Shown here: one piece after another, positions 45,103 to 53,164 of the stretch
Position numbering within the stretch: the first letter of the stretch is position 1
How the letters are laid out: every line of letters starts with the position of its first letter
Assembly: GCA_049841155.1 (NCBI GenBank)
Contig: JASGHI010000003.1
Coordinates: 310,001 to 374,000 of the forward strand
DNA: 64,000 nt
Direction: 5' to 3'
From: ZC4RG30 sp049841155
GTDB taxonomy: Bacteria; Pseudomonadota; Gammaproteobacteria; Steroidobacterales; Steroidobacteraceae
Notes under the pieces: generated by a model
Told to the model about the DNA's origin: nothing
Databases searched by the model: none
Seen by the model: the letters and a program-made list of their open reading frames with translations, nothing else
Position numbers and translations under genes: made by a program

Positions 45103-45515
45103 AGAAGCGCGGCTCGAAAGTCTGCATTCTCGATTCCGACTTCGACGGTCCGTCGGTGCCGCGCATGCTTGGCGTGAAGGACGTGAAACTGCGCGCCGAC
45201 TGCAACCGAGGAGTTCTGCTCGAATGTCGACTACGGTGAGCTCGACTACTTAATCGTCGACCTGCCCGCGGGTACTGAAACCGAGACAGTCAGCCTGATG
45301 CAGTACATCCAGGATCTCACTGATGCGGTGGTCGTTACGATGGCGTCCGCAGTTGCACAGGCGACGGCGCGGCGGCCGGTAGCGACGAGGGCACGCCCTA
45401 TGTGATCGGGGCGCCCGAGTCCGACGTCGCCAAAGCGTTCAAGAACGTGGTGGACAACTTCGAACAGAGTGTCGCAGCGCTTACCGCCCGGTGGCTCGGC
45501 AAGGTGACGAACTGA
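45103..45515 (+). pseudogene. Mrp/NBP35-type P-loop ATPase remnant
   Basis: Three pieces in order but in different frames: KRGSKVCILDSDFDGPSVPR with MLGVKDVKL (from 45106), then DYGELDYLIVDLPAGTETET with SLMQYIQDLTDAVVVTMASA (from about 45229), then GTPYVIGAPESDVAKAFKNV to the stop at 45513. These match the middle and end of an ApbC/Mrp iron-sulfur carrier, with the P-loop region and several internal segments deleted. Begins immediately after the regulator stop codon. Confidence 0.7.
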
Positions 45516-45569
45516 CGCCCGCTGGGAATGCGAGGACGCAACGGTGTCTGAGTTCGATGAGTTCGAAGC

Positions 45570-46964
45570 TCAATGCGTGCTCGACGATGAGGCGGCGCTC
45601 CAGCTAGCCGATTCCGCGACCGCTTTGCGGTACTGGCGCAGGTTATAGGTCAGGCAGACTGCCGCCAGAAGCCCAGCTAGCGCTGAGATCACTAGTATCG
45701 AGTACCGCAGCATAAGATCATTTCGGAACACATAGTCCGTCATGAGTGCAATGCCTGTCGGTCCGAGGGTGAGGCCGACCAAATTGACGACGAGATAGTA
45801 GGCGGCCGAGGCCTGTGCACGCATTTGGTTCGGAGTGACGACCATCAGGGCGGTGAGCCCGGCGCCGGTTGCGGCAATCGTGCCTACGGATACCGGAATC
45901 AAGGCGAGGACAGCGATTGTGGGGGTGGGCGCCAGCGGCACGAGGATCGCGCCAAGTACGCCGACTGCGCAGGCCCACAGTGCAACTCGCATGTATACAT
46001 CGGAGTGACCGCGAGAAGTGAAGTAGCGGGCGAAACCTGCGACGAACAGCACCGAGAGGGCGCCCGAAATGAGTGTGATGATGCCGTAGGCTATGCCGAT
46101 CTGCGCAACCGACCAACCCCATGTCCGGATGAACATCTGGGGTATCCAGGCCAAGAAGCCGTAGGTGAGAATCGCGTTCACGGAAAGACCGAGGAAGTGG
46201 CTACCGTAGAGCCGCCACCGGGTGCCGAGGAAATGTATGACGTCCCGGACGGGAATCGCACCGTCTTTTCCGGGCTGTGCCACCAGCCTCTCCCGGCGCT
46301 CCGGTTCACGTACAGTCCACATGAGGATAGCCATGAGTAGCCCAGGCAGACCTACGAGGACGAAGATCTTTTGCCAGCCATAGAGTTCGCCGAAAACTGG
46401 CCAGGCGCTGCGCTCGGCCTCGCCCACGATTGCTATCAATTGGCCGCCGATGATCATGGCGAGCCCCGAGCCGAGCGAGATACCCATATTGTAGAACGCG
46501 ATTGCGCGACCACGGCGTTCCGGGGGAAATATATCGCTAATAAGAGATAGCGCACTCGGACTCAGCGCTGCTTCGCCAACCCCTACGCCGATACGAGCGA
46601 GGAATAGCTGTGGATAGGTCTGGGCCATTCCGCAAGCCGCTGTCATGGCGCACCAGATGGCAATCCCCACCGAGATGATGGCGCGGCGGCTGTAGCGATC
46701 AGCGAGTCGGGCGATCGGCAGTCCCAGGAGCGTGTAGAACATTGCGAACGCAAGACCGATCAACAGGCTGACCTGGGTATCCGTGATTGCGAGGTCGACT
46801 CGGATTGGCCCGATCATCAGCGCCATGATCTGCCGATCTATGAAGGAGATCGTGTATGTGACGGTCAGGATTACCACCACATACCAGGCGTACGTTCTGC
46901 TCCCGTAGACCTTGCCTGCTGTCGAAGCGGAATTGACCTGCAGCGAAGTCGGCAGCCGGGTCAT
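45570..46964 (-). CDS. MFS transporter
   Basis: 464 residues with twelve predicted membrane helices. Signature between helices 2 and 3: GLPIARLADRYSRRAIISVG (about 81-100); SFIDRQIMALMIGPI in helix 1 and GVGVGEAALSPSALSLISDI in helix 5 place it with the spinster-like/anion-cation or hexuronate-type MFS common in aromatic-acid and xenobiotic loci. Likely an inner-membrane carrier for the compound degraded by the island. Start ATG 46964 overlaps the stop of a small upstream gene (ATGA). Confidence 0.9.
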   Translation of the reverse strand: MTRLPTSLQVNSASTAGKVYGSRTYAWYVVVILTVTYTISFIDRQIMALMIGPIRVDLAITDTQVSLLIGLAFAMFYTLLGLPIARLADRYSRRAIISVGIAIWCAMTAACGMAQTYPQLFLARIGVGVGEAALSPSALSLISDIFPPERRGRAIAFYNMGISLGSGLAMIIGGQLIAIVGEAERSAWPVFGELYGWQKIFVLVGLPGLLMAILMWTVREPERRERLVAQPGKDGAIPVRDVIHFLGTRWRLYGSHFLGLSVNAILTYGFLAWIPQMFIRTWGWSVAQIGIAYGIITLISGALSVLFVAGFARYFTSRGHSDVYMRVALWACAVGVLGAILVPLAPTPTIAVLALIPVSVGTIAATGAGLTALMVVTPNQMRAQASAAYYLVVNLVGLTLGPTGIALMTDYVFRNDLMLRYSILVISALAGLLAAVCLTYNLRQYRKAVAESASWSAASSSSTH

Positions 46965-47125
46965 GGTGAGCCAGCCAGTTTGATGAGCTTGCGGATGGGG
47001 CTGTCCATGACTTTCCCGCTGGGGTCAACATGAGCCGACGCCAGATACTTCATCACTGCTCGTCCCTGTAGTGTGAGAGAGGCATAGGCGGAGTCCGATC
47101 GCTGAAGGCTGACATCCGAAAACAT
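46961..47125 (-). CDS. Small ORF (54 aa) coupled to the MFS gene
   Basis: Starts ATG at 47125, with AGG six bases before, and reads MFSDVSLQRSDSAYASLTLQ ... DSPIRKLIKLAGSP before TGA at 46963-46961, which overlaps the MFS ATG by 4 bases. The end is basic and helical. No family recognised. It may be a real small gene or the tail of a deleted one; the ATGA overlap favours translation. Confidence 0.4.
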   Translation of the reverse strand: MFSDVSLQRSDSAYASLTLQGRAVMKYLASAHVDPSGKVMDSPIRKLIKLAGSP

Positions 47126-47552
47126 CGATAACCTAGTTATTTAGAAAGTGCCGTACCTCATATCATGCTGTCAAGACGGCGGGATGGAGATACTGATCTA
47201 TCGCACCGCTAGAAGCGCAATATCAGGATCAGTCTCGGCTATGCTATTTCGCGCCGTGGCCCAGTTCGGGTGTGGCTCTGTTATCTAGGCGGCGTGGTCT
47301 TGGTGCCTGGCCAGTATCACGCGAGTAGAAAGACGTGGTGTTGGCGAGGAGATTCGTCTTTCACATACTTTCCTGAATGTCGTCGGTGCTTGACGCGCCG
47401 CGCTCGATTACAGGCAGTGGCCATCTTGATAGTGCAGAGGCAGGATCACTCCAGCGTCTTGATACGCATCGGGCCGACTAGGATGGGCTGTATGTTGGGG
47501 TCTCTGCCGCAGGGCGCTAGAGCTTTTCGAGGAGCGAGTCAGCGGTGGCTGT
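47126..47552. other. Non-coding stretch between the MFS locus and the transposase
   Basis: 427 bases. No reading frame with a ribosome site or family resemblance on either strand. TTGACA on the minus strand at 47174-47169 could be a -35 box for the small ORF and MFS gene. The inner end of the IS element should lie near its right border, but no copy of GTGTCCCGTCCC is visible. Confidence 0.5.
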
Positions 47553-48566
47553 TCATACGAAGGGGCTGCATTGCTTGTTGTACTTGGTGACGAAGTGATC
47601 GACTTTGGCAACCAGGTCTTTGACGCTGTGGAAGGAGCCGCGACGGATGGCTTTGTCGCTGATCAGCGTGAAGAAGCGCTCGACCTGGTTGAGCCAGGAA
47701 CTGAAGGTGGGAGTGAAGTGGATATGCCAGCGCGGCCTGCGCGCCAGCCAGGCCTTCACCCGGGCATGCTTGTGAGTGCTGTAGTTGTCCGCGATCAGAT
47801 GGATATCCAGCCGTTGCGGCACGCTCTGATCGATCCGGGCGCAGGAACGCCAGAAACTCCTGATGGCGATGACGCAGCTTGCACTCGGTGATCACCTTGC
47901 CGTTGAGCACGTCCAACGCGGCAAACAGCGTAGTGGTACCTTGGCGCTTGTAGTCTGCGTGATGCCTTCGACGTAGCCCAGGCCCAGCGGCAACGTGGGC
48001 TGAGTGCGCTCTAGAGCCTGCATCTGGCTTTTCTGATCCACGCTGAGCCCCAGTGCATTGTGCGGCGGGTTCAGGTACAGACCCACCACATCGCGCAGCT
48101 TCTCGATGAAAAACGGGTCGGTGGACTACTTGAAGCTCTCGCTGCGATGCGGCTTGATGCTGAAGAGCTGGAAGTAGCGGTGAACGGTGGATTTGGAGAT
48201 ACCGCTTTCCTGCGCCGCCCGGCGCACGCTCCAGTGCGTGGCGCCATCCTTGGGCTTGTGTTGCAGGGTTCTTCGGATCAGACCGGCCACCTGTTCATCC
48301 CCCACCGTGCGGGGCCGACCGGGTCGCAACTCATCGTACAGTCCGCTGATGCGGTGTTGGATGAACCGGGCGCGCCACTTGCCTACCGTGGCATTGGTCA
48401 GCTGCAGGCCTCGGGCTACCGCGCTGTTGGACTCGCCTGTCGTGCAGGCCAGCACGATACGGGCGCGCTGCGCCAGCGCCGCCGGTATCGAACGCGAGCT
48501 GGCAAACGAGGTCAGTTCGACCTGCTCCTCTGTGCTCAAGAGCAGTTGTGCCTTCGGTCGGGCCAT
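47553..48566 (-). pseudogene. IS630-family transposase, disrupted
   Basis: N-terminal half intact from ATG 48566 (MARPKAQLLLSTEEQVELTS; helix-turn-helix in LTNATVGKWRARF and GISKSTVHRYF). A TAG at 48128-48126 then interrupts it (FK*STDPFF), a frameshift follows near 47940 (after LGLGYVEGI) and another near 47840. The last part is again readable: PQRLDIHLIADNYSTHKHAR with the second catalytic Asp, and FSSWLNQVERFFTLISDKAI with the catalytic Glu. The first Asp is in SVDQKSQMQAL. Three lesions make it inactive. Confidence 0.88.
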
Positions 48567-48638
48567 CGGGGATCTCCGTGTCCAAAGACACCCCTGAAGC
48601 ATACAATTGACATGTTACGAATTAACGGGACGGGACAC
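48551..48638 (-). repeat. Right IS630-type end (inverted copy)
   Basis: Reverse complement of 30999-31086 with about two differences. Ends in GGGACGGGACAC followed by TA. Contains the transposase start codon region. Confidence 0.88.
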
Positions 48639-48652
48639 TAGCTGCCCACACA

Positions 48653-48671
48653 CCCGCGCTTTCAGCGCGGG
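48653..48671 (-). terminator. Hairpin at the recN stop codon
   Basis: CCCGCGCT-TTC-AGCGCGGG, eight perfect pairs; the recN stop TGA lies in its loop. Before the island arrived it would have lain directly between the converging ends of fur and recN. No T-run, so assignment is tentative. Confidence 0.4.
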
Positions 48672-50386
48672 CGGCGCCGCCCGCGAGCGGCGGGGGCAGG
48701 CGCGGCCGAGGGAGCGCTGTCGGCTGCGGTGAGCATTTCCCGCGCGTGATCCAGCGCCTTGGCCGTGATCTGCGCGCCGCCCAGCATGCGTGCCAGCTCT
48801 GCCGCCCGTTCCTCGCCGGTGAGCTCCACCACCTGGATGCGGGTGGTCTTGCCATCGGTGAGCTTGGCGATGCGCAGATGCCGGTGGGCTTGCGCGGCCA
48901 CCTGCGGCAGGTGAGTGACGCAGAACACCTGCCCGCGCTCGCCCAGCCCGCGCAGCTCGCGGCCGACGATTTCGGCCACGGCGCCGCCGATGCCCGAGTC
49001 CACTTCGTCGAAGACCATGCTGCGGCTCTCGCCGGCCGTGGAGGCCACTTGCACGGCCAGCGACAGCCGCGCGAGTTCGCCGCCGGAGGCCACTTTTGCC
49101 AGTGGACGCAGCGGCTGGCCGGGATTGGCCGTGACGCGGAATTCCACCTGGTCGAGGCCATGGGGCTGCGGTTCGGCAGAGGCGTGCGGCGAAACCTCGA
49201 CCTGGAAGCGGCCACCGGCCATGCCGAGGGTCTGCATGCGCACGCTAATGTCCTTGCTGAAGGCGCGGGCAGCGGTGGCGCGGGCGGCCGTGAGCTTGGC
49301 GGCCAACTCGCGTAGCGCGGCCAGCGCCTCGCTGCTCTGGCGCCGCAGCGTGGCGATGTCCTGGTCGGCAGTCTCCATCTGCTGCAGCTCGGCGCGCAGC
49401 TGCGCATGGTGTGCGGGCAGTTCGGCCGGCGTGCAGCGGTGCTTGCGCGCCAGTTCCTCCATGGCGGCGAGGCGTTTCTCGACGTTGCCCTGACGGGCAT
49501 TGTCCAGGTCCAGCGATTCGGCATAGCGGCCCAGTTCCCGGGCGGCTTCGGCCACGCGGATGGCTGCCTCCTCCAGCATGGGCGCCACCGCGGCAAGCTG
49601 CGGGTCAAGGTCCTGCAGCGGACGCAGCAGCGACTGCGCGCGGGAAATGCGCTCGTGCGCCGAGCCGGCTTCGCCTTCGTAAAGCAGATCGAGGCTGCCC
49701 TGCGCGGCTTCGAGCAGGCGGCTGCGGTTGCCGAGCCGGGAGGCCTCCTGCGCGAGCTGCTCGAATTCGCCCGCGTGCATGGCCAGCGCCGCAAGCTCGG
49801 CCTCCTGGTAGCGCAGCATCTCGATGCGCCCCTCGCGGTCGCGCAGCCGGGATTCCAGTTCCAGCTGCCGGTTCAGCAACGCTAGCCATACGCGGTGCGC
49901 GGCCTCGACCTGCCCGGTGAGGGCGTCGTGGCGGCCATAGGCGTCGAGCATCTGGCGCTGCGCGGCCGGCTGCACCAGGGACTGGAATTCGTGCTGGCCG
50001 TGCACGTCGAGGAGGCTGCCCACCACTTCGCGCAGCAGCTGTACCGGCACGCTCTGGCCGTTGAGATAGGCGCGCGAGCGGCCGTCGGCGCTGATGACGC
50101 GCCGTACCAGCAGTTCGCTGTCGGCGCTGATCGATTGCTCTTCGAGCAGATTGCGCAGCGGACGGGGGATGCTGCGGATGTCGAAATGGGCCGAGATCTC
50201 GGCGCGTTCGGCTCCGGCACGGATCTGTTCGGCGGCTGCGCGCGCGCCGCCGGCCAGCATCAGCGCTTCGACGAGGATGGATTTGCCGGCGCCGGTCTCG
50301 CCCGTGAGCACGGTGAGGCCGGGGGCCAGTTCCAGCTCCACCGCTTCGACGATGGCAAGGTCACGGATGTGCAGGTGCGTGAGCAA
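48662..50386 (-). CDS. recN: DNA repair protein RecN
   Basis: 574 residues of the SMC-like family. Walker A VLTGETGAGKSILVEALMLA (about 26-45), long central coiled coil (about 150-390), then KVASGGELARLSLAVQV signature and Walker B SMVFDEVDSGIGG near 460, and VFCVTHLPQVAAQAHRHL. Acts in double-strand break repair. The start is TTG at 50386 with GGAG five bases upstream, giving LLTHLHIRDLAIVE; no in-frame ATG is suitable. Fifteen bases after nadK. Its 3' end is the right-hand neighbour of the island. Confidence 0.95.
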   Translation of the reverse strand: MLTHLHIRDLAIVEAVELELAPGLTVLTGETGAGKSILVEALMLAGGARAAAEQIRAGAERAEISAHFDIRSIPRPLRNLLEEQSISADSELLVRRVISADGRSRAYLNGQSVPVQLLREVVGSLLDVHGQHEFQSLVQPAAQRQMLDAYGRHDALTGQVEAAHRVWLALLNRQLELESRLRDREGRIEMLRYQEAELAALAMHAGEFEQLAQEASRLGNRSRLLEAAQGSLDLLYEGEAGSAHERISRAQSLLRPLQDLDPQLAAVAPMLEEAAIRVAEAARELGRYAESLDLDNARQGNVEKRLAAMEELARKHRCTPAELPAHHAQLRAELQQMETADQDIATLRRQSSEALAALRELAAKLTAARATAARAFSKDISVRMQTLGMAGGRFQVEVSPHASAEPQPHGLDQVEFRVTANPGQPLRPLAKVASGGELARLSLAVQVASTAGESRSMVFDEVDSGIGGAVAEIVGRELRGLGERGQVFCVTHLPQVAAQAHRHLRIAKLTDGKTTRIQVVELTGEERAAELARMLGGAQITAKALDHAREMLTAADSAPSAAPAPAARGRRRPR

Positions 50387-50400
50387 GGGGACTCCGGGAA

Positions 50401-51297
50401 TTAGCGCTGGTGCTGCGTGCCGCCGCGGCCCCAGTGCAGTTTCGAGCGCAGCAGGCGGAAGTAGTCGTGGCCGGGCGGATGCAGCAACGTGATGCGGTGT
50501 TCGGAAGGGGCGATCTCCAGCTTTTCGCCGGGCAGCAGCTCGCTGAACACCACGCCATCGCAGGTGATCTGGGCGCGCGTGTCGTAGCGCTCGAGCAGCA
50601 GGATAGTCACGGTGCTGCGGCCTGAGACCATGATGGGCCGGTCCGCCAGCGTGTGCGGGCAGATGGGCACCACCACGGTCACGTCGAGGCCGGGGTGCAC
50701 GATGGGGCCGCCGCATGACAGCGCATAGGCCGTCGAGCCGGTGGCACTGGCCACCACGATGCCGTCCGCGCCATGCGTGTTGACGTACTGCCCGTCGATG
50801 CGGGTTTCGAAATCCAGGATGCGGCCGGTGTCCCACTTGGAGAGCACCACGTCATTGAGCGCCAGCTGCTGGCGCTGCGGCTGGCCCTGGGCATCGACCA
50901 GGCGTGCCAGCATCAGCGGCCGCTGGTCGCGCAGGCAGCGGCCGGCGAGCGCATCGTCGACGCAGCTCAACATGTCCTGCGGCATGACATCGGTGAGGAA
51001 GCCGAGGCGCCCGCGGTTGATGCCCAGTACCGGGATGTCGTTGCCGGCGATGAGCCGGGCGGCAAACAGCATCGAACCATCGCCGCCGATGACGAAGCAG
51101 ATGCCGGCGCGGGCCACCAGTTCCTCGTCGCCGACGGCCTGCACCTGGGCGGCAAATTTCTCGGCGGCCGGGCCGGCCTGGACCAGCACGCGCAGACCAC
51201 GGGCGCGCAGGTGCGGCAGCAGCGCCGCGGCGCAGTCCGCCACGGATTGCTCCTCGAAACGGCCAAGCAGGGCGCAGGTGCCGGGGTCACGCGTCAT
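50401..51297 (-). CDS. nadK: NAD kinase
   Basis: 298 residues. GGDGS motif in CFVIGGDGSMLFAAR (about 66-80), GRLGFLTDV, LNDVVLSKWDTGRILDF, and SATGSTAYALSCGGPIVHP. Phosphorylates NAD to NADP. ATG 51297 gives MTRDPGTCALLGRFEEQS, a normal family start; the frame beyond it lies antisense to hrcA. Pairs with recN downstream and hrcA divergently, a standard order. Confidence 0.95.
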   Translation of the reverse strand: MTRDPGTCALLGRFEEQSVADCAAALLPHLRARGLRVLVQAGPAAEKFAAQVQAVGDEELVARAGICFVIGGDGSMLFAARLIAGNDIPVLGINRGRLGFLTDVMPQDMLSCVDDALAGRCLRDQRPLMLARLVDAQGQPQRQQLALNDVVLSKWDTGRILDFETRIDGQYVNTHGADGIVVASATGSTAYALSCGGPIVHPGLDVTVVVPICPHTLADRPIMVSGRSTVTILLLERYDTRAQITCDGVVFSELLPGEKLEIAPSEHRITLLHPPGHDYFRLLRSKLHWGRGGTQHQR

Positions 51298-51362
51298 GGG
51301 GCTTATTCTCCAACAGACCGGGTTTGCCGTCCCCGGGGAAATTGGGTGGCAGTTGGCGGATT

Positions 51363-51383
51363 CCGGGTCGCTTGACGACCCGG
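51363..51383. promoter_or_regulatory. Inverted repeat between nadK and hrcA
   Basis: CCGGGTCG (51363-51370) and CGACCCGG (51376-51383) pair perfectly around CTTGA, in the 117-base divergent intergenic region. The CIRCE sequence bound by HrcA (TTAGCACTC/GAGTGCTAA) is not present. Confidence 0.45.
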
Positions 51384-51414
51384 GCATGCCGCGGCTAGCG
51401 TCTGGCCGACTCCG

Positions 51415-52479
51415 ATGAGCACCGACAGACGCGATGACACCCCGATCGGCGAACGTGCCCAGCAGCTGCTGAAGCTGCTGATCGAAAGCTATGTCCGCGA
51501 TGGTTTGCCGGTGGGTTCGCGCAGCCTGTCGCGGGATTCGGGTCTGAATCTCAGCGCCGCCACGATCCGCAACGTGATGGCCGACCTGGAAGCAGCCGGC
51601 TTCGTGACCTCGCCGCACACCTCTGCCGGCCGCGTGCCTACGGCCAAGGGCTACCGCTTCTTCGTCGACACGCTGCTGCGCGTGCAGCCGCTGGAGGATT
51701 CCGCCGCCGACCAGATGCGCCGCCAGCTCACCAGCAATGCCGACGATTCGCGTGCGCTGGTGGCAACCGCCTCGCAGCTGCTCTCCAATGTCACGCAGAT
51801 GGCGGGGCTGGTGACGCTGCATGCACCCCAGGCCGCATCGCTGACGCACATCGAATTCGTGCCGCTGTCGGAGAACCGCGCGCTCGCCATCCTGGTATTC
51901 GACGACCGTGAGGTACAGAACCGCGTGGTGCAGCTGGGGCGCAGCATTTCCCCGGAAGAGCTGCGGCGTGCTGCGGCGGTGCTGAATGGGGAATTCCGCG
52001 GCCGCACTCTGGAGCAGGCGCGCAACGGGCTGATCGAGCAGCTTTCCGAGATGCGCGAGCGGCTGCATCAGGCCATGGGGGACGCCATCTCGGTGGCGCA
52101 GCAGTTATTTGCCGCGCCGGCGGCGCGCAGCGATGTGGATCTGGTCATTGCGGGCGAGACCAAGCTCATGGGGTTCGCGGAGCTTTCCAGCGTGGAGAAA
52201 CTGCGGCGGCTGTTCGAGGCCTTCAACGAGAAGCGCGATCTGCTGCAGCTGCTGGACCTGAGCCTGCACGGGCAGGGCGTGCAGATCTTCATCGGGCAGG
52301 AATCCGGCTACCAGATCCTCGATGATTGCAGCGTGGTCGCGGCGCCCTATGGCACCGAAAGCGGGGCAGTGGGCGTGCTCGGCGTCATCGGCCCCACGCG
52401 CATGGCCTACGAGAGAGTGATCCCGGTGGTGGATCTGACGGCGCGCCTGCTGGGGGCAGCCTTGAATTCACGCCGCTGA
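51415..52479 (+). CDS. hrcA: Heat-inducible transcription repressor HrcA
   Basis: 354 residues. N-terminal winged helix with LIESYVRDGLPVGSRSLSRD and NLSAATIRNVMADLEAAGFV, followed by HTSAGRVPTAKGYRFFVDTL, then the GAF-like domain and C-terminal VGVLGVIGPTRMAYERVIPV. Represses class I heat-shock genes by binding CIRCE with help from GroEL. First gene of hrcA-grpE-dnaK-dnaJ, but a separate sigma-32-like promoter lies at its 3' end. No CIRCE element is visible in this window. Confidence 0.96.
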   Translation: MSTDRRDDTPIGERAQQLLKLLIESYVRDGLPVGSRSLSRDSGLNLSAATIRNVMADLEAAGFVTSPHTSAGRVPTAKGYRFFVDTLLRVQPLEDSAADQMRRQLTSNADDSRALVATASQLLSNVTQMAGLVTLHAPQAASLTHIEFVPLSENRALAILVFDDREVQNRVVQLGRSISPEELRRAAAVLNGEFRGRTLEQARNGLIEQLSEMRERLHQAMGDAISVAQQLFAAPAARSDVDLVIAGETKLMGFAELSSVEKLRRLFEAFNEKRDLLQLLDLSLHGQGVQIFIGQESGYQILDDCSVVAAPYGTESGAVGVLGVIGPTRMAYERVIPVVDLTARLLGAALNSRR

Positions 52480-52488
52480 ACCCCACAT
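52461..52488 (+). promoter_or_regulatory. Sigma-32-like heat-shock promoter of grpE
   Basis: CTTGAA (52461-52466), 14 bases, CCCCACAT (52481-52488), compared with the consensus CTTGAA-N13-15-CCCCATNT. Lies across the hrcA stop codon, 80 bases before grpE. Confidence 0.72.
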
Positions 52489-52567
52489 CATCCGCGGCCT
52501 GCTGGGCATAATGCTCGCAAGCCACAAGAAATAAGTATTGTAACTAACTGGTTTATATGGAGATCTG

Positions 52568-53104
52568 ATGACAGATCCCTCGGAAGTAGCCGTATCTGAC
52601 GAGATGGCGGGCGACGCGGCTGGCGGTGCTGTGCCGCTGGAGCAGCTGCGCGCGCAGCTCGAAGCGGCGCTCGGCCAGGTTGCCGCACAGCGCGAACAGC
52701 TGCTGCGTGTGGCCGCCGAGCAGGAAAACATCCGCAAGCGTGCCGCGCGCGACGTGGAGCAGGCGCACCGTTTCGCACTGGAAAAGTTCGCGCAGGAGCT
52801 GCTGCCGGTGCGCGACAGCCTGGAGCTGGCTGCGGCCAGCGCCGGTACGGCCGATGCTGCCAGTCTCGCTGCGGGACAGGAGGCCACCCTCAAGCTGCTC
52901 GCCAAGGCTTTCGAACGCTTTGCCATCCACAAGCTCGATCCGCTGGGTGAGCCCTTTGATCCGGCGCGGCACGAAGCCATCGCGATGCGCGCCACGCCCG
53001 CGGCCGAGCCGGGTTCGGTGGTGGAAGTGGTGCAGCAGGGCTACGACCTCAATGGCCGGCTGCTGCGGCCGGCGCGCGTGATCGTCGCCAGCGAAAATAC
53101 TTGA
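52568..53104 (+). CDS. grpE: Nucleotide exchange factor GrpE
   Basis: 178 residues. Acidic N-terminus, a long coiled coil (about 25-75: LEQLRAQLEAALGQVAAQRE), AAEQENIRKRAARDVEQAH, and the C-terminal beta domain with LDPLGEPFDPARHEAIAM and VVEVVQQGYDLNGRLLRPA. Releases ADP from DnaK. The translation start has GGAG five bases upstream (ATGGAGATCTG). Between hrcA and dnaK as usual. Confidence 0.96.
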   Translation: MTDPSEVAVSDEMAGDAAGGAVPLEQLRAQLEAALGQVAAQREQLLRVAAEQENIRKRAARDVEQAHRFALEKFAQELLPVRDSLELAAASAGTADAASLAAGQEATLKLLAKAFERFAIHKLDPLGEPFDPARHEAIAMRATPAAEPGSVVEVVQQGYDLNGRLLRPARVIVASENT

Positions 53105-53128
53105 AGCAACGGACATCCGCACCCAGAT
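53100..53128 (+). promoter_or_regulatory. Second sigma-32-like promoter, before dnaK
   Basis: CTTGAA (53100-53105) overlaps the grpE stop; 15 bases later ACCCAGAT (53121-53128) matches the -10 element CCCCATNT at most positions. Would give dnaK extra heat-shock expression. Confidence 0.5.
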
Positions 53129-53164
53129 AGGGCGTCAAGAAACCTTTTTTTCGGGGTAAGAAAC

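Noticed and set aside
47400..47560. Inner inverted repeat of the right IS630 copy
   Set aside because: I looked for a match to GTGTCCCGTCCC on both strands and found none, so no inner boundary is claimed.
47270..47590. 106-codon plus-strand frame near the island right end
   Set aside because: No ribosome site, no family, and it runs into the antisense of the transposase.
51298..51414. CIRCE element before hrcA
   Set aside because: The inverted repeat there (CCGGGTCG/CGACCCGG) does not match TTAGCACTC-N9-GAGTGCTAA.
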